The position numbers and the translations under genes were made by a program. Shown here in pieces: positions 1 to 8,318 of a stretch of 35,789 bases of DNA. Origin of the DNA: Acidobacteria bacterium Ga0077553 (GTDB lineage Bacteria; Acidobacteriota; Terriglobia; Bryobacterales; Bryobacteraceae); NCBI GenBank assembly GCA_001464575.1, contig LNFE01000163.1:1-35789 (forward strand). The letters run 5' to 3'. How positions within the stretch are numbered: the first letter of the stretch is position 1; each line of letters begins with the position of its first letter. The notes under the pieces were generated by a model. The model worked only from the letters and a program-made list of their open reading frames with translations. It made no database searches and was not told where the DNA came from.

Positions 1-1039
1 AGACCGATTGCCAGCGGGCTTCGGCGGAGGCCGTCTGGCCGTTCTGCGCTTCGTAAATGGCGAGGTTGGCCGCGGCGGTGGGTTCGTCCGGGTTCATTCG
101 GAGCGCCTCGCGATAGACGCGGCCGGCATCGGCGGCGCGGCCGGCTTGGTCGTAGAGTTGGCCGAGCTGGGTGAGCACGGCGGCGTCCTTGGGTTCGACG
201 CGTTCTAGGCGGGGGATGGAGGGTTGGGCGAGGGCGAGGTCGCGGGGCGGAATGGGCACGTCCCAGAAGAGGCGCAAAGGGCGCTGGGGCGAGGTCTGGC
301 GACCGATGCGATGGTTGGTGAAGGCGACGTGGGCGTCTTTGCTTTCGGCCTTGGGCATGTGGCAGGTGACGCACCAGAGCTTGTCGCCGGCGCCTTGCTT
401 GCAGGCGCTTTCGGCGAGCTGTTCGACGTGGTCGGTGGCGTTGTTTTTGGCGCCGCTGACGAAGATGGAGACGAAGTCGCCGAGGCGGTCGCCGGGCTTG
501 AAGTCGTAGGGGTTTTTGCCGGCGCGGGTGACCTTGGCGGCGCCGGTTAGGTGGCACTGTTCGCAGACATTGTCGCGGCGTTCGGGGGTGAGTTTGGCGG
601 GGTTGACGGAGTGGTGGGCGGCGGGGCCGTGGCAGCGTTCGCAGGAGACGCCGGGTTCGGCGAAGGGGGGATTCGGGTATTGATTCTGGGTGCCTTTGAC
701 GAGCTTCACGCCGGTAGCGTGGCACTGGAGGCAGGGCTCTTCGACGGGGCGGAAGGTTTGGGCGTTGGGGAAGCCGGGGGAGAGGCCGTAGGACTTGGTG
801 GCGGCGAAGTAGGAGCGGGGGGATTGGACGAGGAACTGATCAATGAATGCTATATAGCTTTTTCCGATAGCGCCGGAGCCGAGGGACCACTGGCCAGGGG
901 CTTCGAGGGCGGCGGTGCGGGCCATCCGGGAATGCGACTGGCGCTCGACGATTTCGGCGTGGCAGGGAGCGCAGACAGCACTGCCCGGGTCCGCGAAGAC
1001 CCGGGCAGTGAAGACGAACAGGAGAAACAGCTTCCGCAC
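1..1039 (-). CDS. Exported multiheme cytochrome c with TPR repeats (partial, C-terminus off the window)
   Basis: I translated this by hand. A GTG start at 1039 gives a short hydrophobic leader (MRKLFLLFVFTARVFA) and a protein open to the left edge (346 codons visible). Five CxxCH heme sites are seen at residues 23-27 (CAPCH), 103-107 (CLQCH), 133-137 (CERCH), 159-163 (CEQCH) and 223-227 (CVTCH). A TPR-like stretch follows from about residue 275. This matches the cytochrome c554-like plus TPR proteins common in Acidobacteria, which are predicted periplasmic electron carriers; the redox partner is unknown. The GTG directly follows the TAA of the upstream receptor (TAAGTG), so translation is probably coupled. 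The next in-frame Met (residue 39) would lose the leader and first heme, so I prefer GTG despite no clear Shine-Dalgarno. A 13-bp perfect hairpin lies inside codons of the leader. Confidence 0.85.
   Translation of the reverse strand, partial: MRKLFLLFVFTARVFADPGSAVCAPCHAEIVERQSHSRMARTAALEAPGQWSLGSGAIGKSYIAFIDQFLVQSPRSYFAATKSYGLSPGFPNAQTFRPVEEPCLQCHATGVKLVKGTQNQYPNPPFAEPGVSCERCHGPAAHHSVNPAKLTPERRDNVCEQCHLTGAAKVTRAGKNPYDFKPGDRLGDFVSIFVSGAKNNATDHVEQLAESACKQGAGDKLWCVTCHMPKAESKDAHVAFTNHRIGRQTSPQRPLRLFWDVPIPPRDLALAQPSIPRLERVEPKDAAVLTQLGQLYDQAGRAADAGRVYREALRMNPDEPTAAANLAIYEAQNGQTASAEARWQSV
979..1010 (-). terminator. Perfect 13-bp GC hairpin inside the cytochrome leader codons; possible attenuator
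   Basis: Arms 979-991 (CACTGCCCGGGTC) and 998-1010 are perfectly complementary with a 6-nt loop. It lies about 30 nt downstream of the receptor stop codon, where the other two receptors also have CCCGGG-containing hairpins, but here it is also coding for residues about 10-20 of the cytochrome precursor. No strong U-tract follows on the minus strand, so complete termination is not obvious. It may attenuate or stabilise the message. The hairpin is seen directly; its role is inference. Confidence 0.55.
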
Positions 1040-4000
1040 TTAGAACGTGAAGCGGAGAGCGATTTCGATGTTCCGCGGTCCCAACTGCGGGCCGGTGAAC
1101 TGGCCGAAGAAGGGGCTGGTGATGTTGGTGTTCAGACCGCCGATGCCGGCCCAGTTGAACGCGTTCAAGAACGTGCCGCGGAGTTGGATGTTCCGCACTT
1201 CATCGAACTTGAAGAACTTCTGGATACTGGCGTCGAAGGAGACGAGGTGACGATCGCGGATGTTGGGCAGGAACGGCCCGACGGTTCCGAGGCGCTGCAC
1301 GACATTCTGGCCTCCGGCGAAGACCGGCGGGTTGGTGAACGCGTCCCGGTTCAGGTAGGCTGTGCCGCCGGTGATGCCGCGGAAGTTAATGGGAGCGTCG
1401 GCGTTCAAGACGATGGGCACACCAGCGACCAGATCCGGGCGCACAGCGTTACCGGTGGGCAGGTTGATGCCGCCGGTGCCAATCGAAACGGGGTTGCCGC
1501 TGCGCCATTGATGGATACCGCTCATCTGCCAGCCGCCGATGAACTTGTCGACGATGCCGCTGGTTTTCAGGGCCTTCCCCTGACCAACCGGCAGTTCATA
1601 GATCCAGCTCAATTTCGCCAGATGCGGATAGTGGAAGTTGGTAATGGAGCGCTCCAGGCGGCGATTGAATACGTCGGCGACGCCTTCGGCGTCGATGGCG
1701 TTATCCGTGAGGCCGATGGCTTTGGACCACGTATAAGCACCCAGCAGGGCGAGGCCTTTGCTGAAATGGCGGGTGAGTTGAACTTGCAGGGAGTTGTAGG
1801 ACGACGAGCCCATGTTCGGGAAGATGTTGTTGATTCCGGTGACCTGGGGATAGGGTCGCAATGCCTGCAGGTTCGTGCCGGCGAAGCCGGGGAACGGTTG
1901 CGGAATGGGGCTCGAGGCGTTCCAAGGCCGGGGCAACAGGTCGCCATATTGCTGGGTGGCTGAGAACGGCACGTTGTTCGGTTGATCAAAACCCTTCGCA
2001 ATCAGGCGGGTGCCCTTGTTACCAACGTAGTTGACTTCGATCACGCTGTTGGCGGGGAGTTGGTATTGAAAGCCGAAGTTCCAATTCTGCACGTAGGGAA
2101 GTTGGTTGCCGGTGGTGGGGTAATAGTCAATGCCTTGCCCGTTGGCGAGCGTCGGAATCTTGTTGGGCAGGGTTCCGGCGAAGCTCGGATACGGGTTCGA
2201 GATGTTGCCTACCGGAGCTTCGGCGAACGGAACGGAGGTGTTGCCGGTATTGACAACGATGTTGCCGTTGTAGCCCAGCGTGCCGCCAAAACCGAATCCG
2301 TTTGAAATGGCCGGGGTGTTATTGATGCCATAACCGCCGCGCCAAACCAGCTTGTCGGTCATCGCATAGGCGAAGCCGAACTTCGGCGAGATCTGCCGCC
2401 AATAGGTGTCCTGGAAGCCTTTGGCGTTCCGGTCATCGGCGAACACGAGTGCGCCGGGACGGTTCCCCGCGCCGGGGTTTGGCACGTCGAAGTCGATGGC
2501 CGACATCCGGCCCGCCACTTCGATGAGACCACCGACCATCTCCCAACGAAGGCCGATGTTGAGGGTCAACTTGCGGGAGACCTTCCAATCGTCCTGGAAG
2601 TAGAAGCCGGCGGTGCGCCAGCGGTTGCCGAAGTTGGCAGCCGCGATGCCACGGCTGGTGGAGGCGTAGTCGCCGAGCAGGAAGCTGGCGAAGCTGTGGC
2701 CGGTTTGATTGATGAAGCCAGGCAGGGCGGTCTGGTTGGGCGAGAAGGCGAAGTCGCCGGAGCCGGACTTGTTGCGGGTGTTGTAGTAGTAGCGGCGATT
2801 TTCAAAACCGAACTTGTAATTGTGCTTGCCGGAGACCTTCGTGAAGTCCACCTGAGCAATGGTGGAGCCGTTGAAGCCGGCGCCGCGGTTGCCGGAACCG
2901 AGGCGTCCGCCTGCCCCGATGCCGCCGCCCTGGAAGGGAAGACCGGCGAAGGTCAGCACCGGAAAGTGGACCCCGGGAACATTCTGCAAGCCGATTTTGG
3001 CGGGCCAATCCTGATCGACGAAATAGCTCTCATTGATGTTGCCGAACCGGTTGTAGCCGAGGTTGGCGCGGCCGAGCAGGGTGGGAGTGACGGTGAAGTC
3101 ATAGGCCAGCCGAACCATGGTGCCGGGCGTGTTCTGGTTCTGGAAGACGCCAGTGGGCGTTCCCGGGGGCGTACCCCAACGGCCGGCCGGGGAGTTGTAC
3201 CGCTGCCGGAAATTGCGATTGACCATGCCGCTGAGGCGGTGCTTTTCGTTGATGTTGTGATCACCCTTGAAGGTGAGCATCGTCTCGTTAAATTCCGGGC
3301 TGCCGGAGGCTAGGGCCGGGATGTTGTTGAGCATGGTGTCGAACACCGGCTTGTCGAGGGTGGCGACGTCCAGAATTTTTTGCGACACCGGGCTGATGCG
3401 CGTACGCGGAATCATGTTGCCGGGGAAGATATCCCGAACCCAGGCGTTGCCGACCTGGCGGGCCGAAGCGGGGTCGTAGATGGTTCCGCCGACGACTGGC
3501 CGGCCGAGCGCGTCGGTACCCACGGCCGAACCGGAGACGCTGTTGCCGGTGAAGGCCGGATTCAGAATCCGGCGGAAGTCGCCCTGCTGGAACTCGGGCA
3601 TCGGCAGGGTGGTGAAGGAGGTCTGGCTATAGTTCTTCTGCTTGGTCCGCTCCATGTTGTGGAAGAAGAAGGTTCGGTTTTTGCCGTTGTAGAGCTTCGG
3701 GATCATCACGGGGCCCCCGACGGAGTAGCCGTAATTGTGCTGTTTGAAGGGCTGTCTTCTCACGCTGGCTGCGTTCTGACTGAAGCCATTGGCGCGCAGG
3801 GCATCGTTTTGACCGTAGTAGTAAGCCGAACCGTGGAGTTCATTCGTGCCTGATTTGGTGGCGAAGTTGGCCACCGAGGTCTGGCCGCCGGAGTACTGCG
3901 CCGAGACGGTGCCGGTCTGCAGCTTGAACTCGGAGATGGATTCGGCGGAGGGGCTGAACTCGTTGTTGGCGCCGCCGGCGAGGTCCATGCGGCCGACGGA

Positions 4001-4561
4001 GATACCGTCGATCAGGATTTCGTGCGAAAAGTTCTGGCCGCCGTTGATCGACCCCTGCCACGTGCCGCCCACGGTTCCGGGCAGTGAGGTGAAGATGAAC
4101 TGTTGGATCTGCCGGCGCCCGTCGCCGACGGCGATGGGCCACGTGTCGAACTCTTTCTTCGAGACGTAGGAGCCGATTTCCGCCGTGCCGGTTTCGAGCA
4201 GCGGGGTTTCGGCTGTAATGGTGACCGATTCGGACAGGTTGCCGACTTCGAGGGCGAAGTCGACCGTCAGTGTCTGGGCGACGGCGAGAACGATGTTCTG
4301 CCGGACCGAAGTTTTAAACCCAGGGGCTGCAACGGTAATACGATAGGTGCCGGGGGAAAGCGAAGGCGCGCGGAAGACGCCAGCTTCTGTCGAAGCGGCG
4401 TTCAGTTCGACGCCGGTCGCCATGTTGTAAATCTTGACGTTGGCGCCGGCTACAGCCGCGCCGGAAGAGTCGCTGATGGAACCATTGAAAGTTCCACGTT
4501 CGGCTTGGCCGAAACAAGTTAGGGCGGCCAGCAGTATGCCGGCCAATATGCGGGGTATCAT
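1040..4561 (-). CDS. Oar-like TonB-dependent receptor, paralogue 1
   Basis: Outer-membrane beta-barrel of 1173 aa. The signal peptide is residues 1-20 (MIPRILAGILLAALTCFGQA), followed by a carboxypeptidase-regulatory-like (Ig-like) domain at about 22-105, a plug region at about 115-250 (SVTITAETPLLETGTAEIGS, then NGGQNFSHEILIDGISVGR), and a long barrel ending in LRFTF with a terminal Phe, as expected for Bam-dependent insertion. This is the Oar/CarboxypepD_reg receptor type, usually credited with uptake of large substrates such as glycans or peptides; the substrate cannot be read here. The start is supported by AGGAGGT at 4567-4573, five bases before ATG. It is the most downstream and most divergent of three tandem copies: around residue 410 it reads ASGSPEF where the other two have GACCP. 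No hairpin separates it from the cytochrome gene that starts on the next base. Confidence 0.93.
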   Translation of the reverse strand: MIPRILAGILLAALTCFGQAERGTFNGSISDSSGAAVAGANVKIYNMATGVELNAASTEAGVFRAPSLSPGTYRITVAAPGFKTSVRQNIVLAVAQTLTVDFALEVGNLSESVTITAETPLLETGTAEIGSYVSKKEFDTWPIAVGDGRRQIQQFIFTSLPGTVGGTWQGSINGGQNFSHEILIDGISVGRMDLAGGANNEFSPSAESISEFKLQTGTVSAQYSGGQTSVANFATKSGTNELHGSAYYYGQNDALRANGFSQNAASVRRQPFKQHNYGYSVGGPVMIPKLYNGKNRTFFFHNMERTKQKNYSQTSFTTLPMPEFQQGDFRRILNPAFTGNSVSGSAVGTDALGRPVVGGTIYDPASARQVGNAWVRDIFPGNMIPRTRISPVSQKILDVATLDKPVFDTMLNNIPALASGSPEFNETMLTFKGDHNINEKHRLSGMVNRNFRQRYNSPAGRWGTPPGTPTGVFQNQNTPGTMVRLAYDFTVTPTLLGRANLGYNRFGNINESYFVDQDWPAKIGLQNVPGVHFPVLTFAGLPFQGGGIGAGGRLGSGNRGAGFNGSTIAQVDFTKVSGKHNYKFGFENRRYYYNTRNKSGSGDFAFSPNQTALPGFINQTGHSFASFLLGDYASTSRGIAAANFGNRWRTAGFYFQDDWKVSRKLTLNIGLRWEMVGGLIEVAGRMSAIDFDVPNPGAGNRPGALVFADDRNAKGFQDTYWRQISPKFGFAYAMTDKLVWRGGYGINNTPAISNGFGFGGTLGYNGNIVVNTGNTSVPFAEAPVGNISNPYPSFAGTLPNKIPTLANGQGIDYYPTTGNQLPYVQNWNFGFQYQLPANSVIEVNYVGNKGTRLIAKGFDQPNNVPFSATQQYGDLLPRPWNASSPIPQPFPGFAGTNLQALRPYPQVTGINNIFPNMGSSSYNSLQVQLTRHFSKGLALLGAYTWSKAIGLTDNAIDAEGVADVFNRRLERSITNFHYPHLAKLSWIYELPVGQGKALKTSGIVDKFIGGWQMSGIHQWRSGNPVSIGTGGINLPTGNAVRPDLVAGVPIVLNADAPINFRGITGGTAYLNRDAFTNPPVFAGGQNVVQRLGTVGPFLPNIRDRHLVSFDASIQKFFKFDEVRNIQLRGTFLNAFNWAGIGGLNTNITSPFFGQFTGPQLGPRNIEIALRFTF

Positions 4562-4609
4562 TCAAGACCTCCTGAGATGAAGAGAGCATATCATGACAAT
4601 TCCATAAAC

Positions 4610-4647
4610 AACACAGCCCGGGGGCGTTCCCGCCCCCGGGCTGTGTT
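4610..4647 (-). terminator. Hairpin terminator after receptor paralogue 2
   Basis: A perfect 17-bp inverted repeat (arms 4610-4626 and 4631-4647) with a TTCC loop lies 28 bp past the receptor 2 stop. On the minus strand it is followed by a modestly T-rich run (GTTTATGGAATT). It lies just upstream of the receptor 1 ribosome binding site, so it could terminate, attenuate or protect a processed end. On the plus strand it would also fold. Confidence 0.7.
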
Positions 4648-4675
4648 CTCTACGATCGAACTGCTTCTTCCCGGC

Positions 4676-7600
4676 TTAGAACGTGAAGCGCAGCGCGATT
4701 TCGATGTTCCGCGGCCCCAACTGTTGGCCGGTGTACTGGCCGAAGAAGGGGCTGGTGATGTTGGTGTTCAAGCCGCCGACGCCGGCCCAGTTGAAGGCAT
4801 TCAAGAACGTGCCGCGGAGTTGGATGTTCCGCACTTCATCGAACTTGAAGAACTTTTGGATGCTGCCATCGAAGGTGACAAGGTGACGGTCGCGGATATT
4901 GGGCAAGAACGGCCCAACATTGCCAATCCGCTGCACAACGTTCTGGCCGCCAGCGAATACTGGAGGATTGGTGAACGCTGCCCGGTTGAGGTACGCGGTA
5001 CCGCCGGTGATGCCGCGGAAATTAATGCCGGCATCGGAGTTCAGCACAATAGGCACGCCGCCAACATAGTCCGGCCGGGTCGAGCTGCCGGTAGGCAGGT
5101 TGATGCCTCCAGTCGAGATCGAAACCGGGTTGCCGCTCCGCCAGTTTTGGATGCCGCTCAACTGCCAGCCGCCGATGAAGGCGTCCAGCACGCCGTTAGT
5201 GTTCAGTGCGCGGCCCTTGCCAACCGGGATCTCATAGATCCAGCTCAACTTCGCCACATGCGGGAAGTGGTAGTTGGTGATGGACCTTTCGAGACCGCGA
5301 TTGAATACATCAGCCACGCCTTCGGCGTCGATCGCGTTATCGGCAAGCCCGATCGCCTTCGACCAGGTGTAAGCCCCGAGTACAGAGATGCCCTGCTTGA
5401 AGTGCCGGGTCAACTGCATCTGCAGAGAGTTGTAGGACGAAGACCCCATGTTCGGGATGATGCTGTTGATACCCGTGAACTGGGGATAGGGACGCAACGC
5501 CTGCAGGTTGGTGCCTGCGAAGCCGGGGAACGGCTGCGGGATCGGGCTCGAAGCGTTCCACGGACGCGGTAGAATGTCGCCAAACTGCTGGGTGACCGAG
5601 AACGGCAGGTTGTTCGGCTGCTCAAAGCCACGGGCAATCAGGCGGGTGCCCTTGTTGCCAACGTAGTTGAGTTCGAGCACCATGCTGGCCGGGAGCTGAT
5701 ACTGGAAGCCGAAGTTCCAGTTCTGCACGTACGGCATGCGGTTGCCTTGGCCGCTGTAGTAGTCGATGCCTTGACCGTTGGCGAGCGTCGGAACTTTGTT
5801 GGGCAAGGTTCCGGTGAAGTTCGGGTAGGGATTCGACAGGTTGCCCACCGGCGCTTCGGCGAACGGCACCTGTGTATTGCCGCTGTTCACAACGATGTTG
5901 CCGTTGTAGCCCAGGGTGCCACCGAAACCGAAGCCATTCGAGATGGCCGGGGTGTTGTTGATGCCGTAGCCGCCGCGGAAGACGAGCTTATCGGTCATCG
6001 CATAAGCGAAACCGAACTTCGGCGAGATCTGCTTCCAATAGGTGTCCTGGAAGCCACGCCGATCGCGGTCTTCAGCGAAGACCAGCGCGCCAGGACGATT
6101 GCCGGCGCCCGGGTTCGGGGCGGCGAAGTCGATGGCTGACATGCGGCCCGCAACTTCGATCAGGCCGCCGATAACTTCCCAGCGCATACCAATGTTGAGG
6201 GTCAGCTTGCGGGAAACCTTCCAGTCGTCCTGGAAGTAGAAGCCGGCGGTGCGCCACCGGTGGCCGGGGTTCATCGCAATGATGCCGCGGCTGGTGGAGG
6301 CATAGTCGCCGAGCAGGAAGCTGGCGAAGCTATGGCCGGTTTGGTTGATGAAGCCCGGCAGTGCGGTCTGGTTCGGCGAGAAGTTGAAGTCGCCGGAGCC
6401 GGACTTGCTGCGGATATTGTAGTAGTAGCGGCGATTCTCAAAGCCGAACTTGTAGTTGTGCTTGCCGCTCACCTTCGTAAAGTCGGCCTGGATGATGGTG
6501 GAGCCGTTGAAGCTGGCGCCACGGCTGTTCGAGCCGAGACGGCCACCAGCGCCGATGCCGCCGCCCTGGAAGGGCAGGCCCGCAAAGTTCAGGGCGGGGA
6601 AGTGGACGCCCGGAACGTTCTGCAGGCCGATCTTGGCCGGCCAATCCTGGTCGACGAACACGCTTTCGTTGATGTTGCCGAAGCGGTTGTAGCCAAGGTT
6701 CAAGCGGCCGAGCAAGGTGGGCCGCAGCGTGAAGTCATAAGCGCCACGCACCATGGTGCCCGGGGTGTCCTGGTTCTGGTAAACGTTGGTCGGCGCTCCC
6801 GGAGGCCCGCCCCAGCGGCCGCCGATCGAGTTGTTCCGGACACGGAAGTTGCGGTTGACCATGCCGGTGATGCGGTGGCGTTCGTTGAGGTTGTGGTCGC
6901 CCTTAAAGGTCAACATCCGCTCGCGGAACTCGGGGCAGCACGCGCCGAGGGCCGGGATGTTGTTCAACATCGTGTCGAACTGCGGACGGTCGATGGTGGC
7001 GACATCCAAGACCTTCTGCGACACCGGGCTGAAGCGGGTGCGCGGGATGATGTTGCCGGGGAAGATGTCCCGAACCCAGGTGTTACCCACCTGGCGGGCA
7101 GAGCGCGGATCATAAATCGCGCCGCCGATCACGGGCCGTCCCAGAGCGTCCGTTCCGACATTGGTGCCGGAGATGGCGTTACCGGTGAAACCGGCGTTCA
7201 GGATCCGGCTGAAGTCGCCCTGTTGAAACTCCGGCATGGGTAGCGTGGAGAAGCCCGCCTGGTTGTAGTCCTTCGTTGTCGTCCGTTCAAAGTTGTGGAA
7301 GAAGAAGGTGCGGTTCTTGCCGTTGTACAGTTTCGGAATCACCACCGGACCACCGATGGAGTAGCCGTAGTTGTGCTGCTTGAAGGGCTGGCGCCGGACG
7401 CCGGCTGCGTTCGAGTTGAACGCATTGGCGCGGAGGGCGTCGTTCTGGCCGTAATAGTACGCCGAGCCGTGCACTTCGTTCGTGCCGGACTTGGTGGCGA
7501 AGTTGGCGACGGAGGTTTGGCCACCCGAGTACTGCGCCGACACGGTGCCGGTCTGCAGCTTGAACTCGGAGATCGACTCCGCGGACGGGCTGAATTCGCT

Positions 7601-8197
7601 GTTCGAGCCGCCGGCAAGGTCCATGCGGCCGACGGAGATGCCGTCGATCAGGATCTCGTGCGAGTAGTTCTGTCCGCCGTTGATCGACCCCTGCCAGGTG
7701 CCGCCGGTGGTGCCGGGGAGCGAGGTGAAGATGAACTGCTGGATCTGACGACGGCCGCCGCCCACGGCGATGGGCCATTCGTCGAACTCTTTCTTCGTGA
7801 CGTAGGAGCCGATTTCCGCCGTGCCGGTTTCGAGCAGCGGGGTTTCGGCGGTGATGGTGACCGATTCGGTCAGGTTGCCCACTTCGAGAGCGAAGTCGAT
7901 GGTGAGGGTCTGTGCGACGGCGAGAACGATGTTCTGCCGGACGGACGTTTTGAAGCCAGGCGCCGCAACGGTGATGCGGTATGTGCCGGGGGACAACGAC
8001 GGTGCACGAAAGACGCCGGCTTCCGTAGAAGCGGCATTCAGTTCGACGCCAGTCGCCATGTTGTAGATCTTCACGTTGGCGCCGGCTACGGCCGCGCCGG
8101 ATGAGTCTGTGATGGAACCATTAAAAGTTCCACGTTCTGCTTGGCCGAAGCATGCTGCCACGGCCAGGAAAACCGATAGTACTACTCGGGATATCAT
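4676..8197 (-). CDS. Oar-like TonB-dependent receptor, paralogue 2
   Basis: 1173 aa, the same length and architecture as its two neighbours: signal peptide 1-20 (MISRVVLSVFLAVAACFGQA), carboxypeptidase-regulatory-like domain about 22-105, plug about 115-250, barrel to the terminal LRFTF. Long blocks are identical to paralogues 1 and 3, for example the ERGTFNGSI/DSSGAAV region and the NFGFQYQLPA stretch. Differences cluster in presumed surface loops. It has a vicinal Cys pair near residue 410 (GACCP), shared only with paralogue 3. The start is supported by AGGAGGT at 8203-8209, five bases before ATG. Only 121 bp separate it from paralogue 3 and no recognisable promoter repeat is present there, so it is probably expressed at least partly by readthrough. 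Confidence 0.93.
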   Translation of the reverse strand: MISRVVLSVFLAVAACFGQAERGTFNGSITDSSGAAVAGANVKIYNMATGVELNAASTEAGVFRAPSLSPGTYRITVAAPGFKTSVRQNIVLAVAQTLTIDFALEVGNLTESVTITAETPLLETGTAEIGSYVTKKEFDEWPIAVGGGRRQIQQFIFTSLPGTTGGTWQGSINGGQNYSHEILIDGISVGRMDLAGGSNSEFSPSAESISEFKLQTGTVSAQYSGGQTSVANFATKSGTNEVHGSAYYYGQNDALRANAFNSNAAGVRRQPFKQHNYGYSIGGPVVIPKLYNGKNRTFFFHNFERTTTKDYNQAGFSTLPMPEFQQGDFSRILNAGFTGNAISGTNVGTDALGRPVIGGAIYDPRSARQVGNTWVRDIFPGNIIPRTRFSPVSQKVLDVATIDRPQFDTMLNNIPALGACCPEFRERMLTFKGDHNLNERHRITGMVNRNFRVRNNSIGGRWGGPPGAPTNVYQNQDTPGTMVRGAYDFTLRPTLLGRLNLGYNRFGNINESVFVDQDWPAKIGLQNVPGVHFPALNFAGLPFQGGGIGAGGRLGSNSRGASFNGSTIIQADFTKVSGKHNYKFGFENRRYYYNIRSKSGSGDFNFSPNQTALPGFINQTGHSFASFLLGDYASTSRGIIAMNPGHRWRTAGFYFQDDWKVSRKLTLNIGMRWEVIGGLIEVAGRMSAIDFAAPNPGAGNRPGALVFAEDRDRRGFQDTYWKQISPKFGFAYAMTDKLVFRGGYGINNTPAISNGFGFGGTLGYNGNIVVNSGNTQVPFAEAPVGNLSNPYPNFTGTLPNKVPTLANGQGIDYYSGQGNRMPYVQNWNFGFQYQLPASMVLELNYVGNKGTRLIARGFEQPNNLPFSVTQQFGDILPRPWNASSPIPQPFPGFAGTNLQALRPYPQFTGINSIIPNMGSSSYNSLQMQLTRHFKQGISVLGAYTWSKAIGLADNAIDAEGVADVFNRGLERSITNYHFPHVAKLSWIYEIPVGKGRALNTNGVLDAFIGGWQLSGIQNWRSGNPVSISTGGINLPTGSSTRPDYVGGVPIVLNSDAGINFRGITGGTAYLNRAAFTNPPVFAGGQNVVQRIGNVGPFLPNIRDRHLVTFDGSIQKFFKFDEVRNIQLRGTFLNAFNWAGVGGLNTNITSPFFGQYTGQQLGPRNIEIALRFTF

Positions 8198-8258
8198 TCA
8201 GGACCTCCTGGAATTTGGGCCAGCATATCACGAATCACGAAGCTTCCGAAAACACAAC

Positions 8259-8286
8259 GGCCCGGGAGCGTTGCGGCTCCCGGGCC
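8259..8286 (-). terminator. Hairpin terminator after receptor paralogue 3
   Basis: An 11-bp perfect GC stem (8259-8269 with 8276-8286, GGCCCGGGAGC) has a 6-nt loop. On the minus strand it is followed by TTGTGTTTTC, a fair U-tract. It lies 32 bp downstream of the receptor 3 stop, so it fits an intrinsic terminator, possibly leaky because receptor 2 has little room for its own promoter. Confidence 0.72.
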
Positions 8287-8318
8287 ATTGGGATTCCAAT
8301 CTAGCTTTTCTTTTCTGT

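Noticed and set aside
551..1963. Long plus-strand open frame antisense to the cytochrome and receptor 1
   Set aside because: Gly/Ala/Val/Glu/Asp-rich translation typical of a GC-rich shadow frame, with no domain; it spans the junction of two well-supported minus-strand genes.
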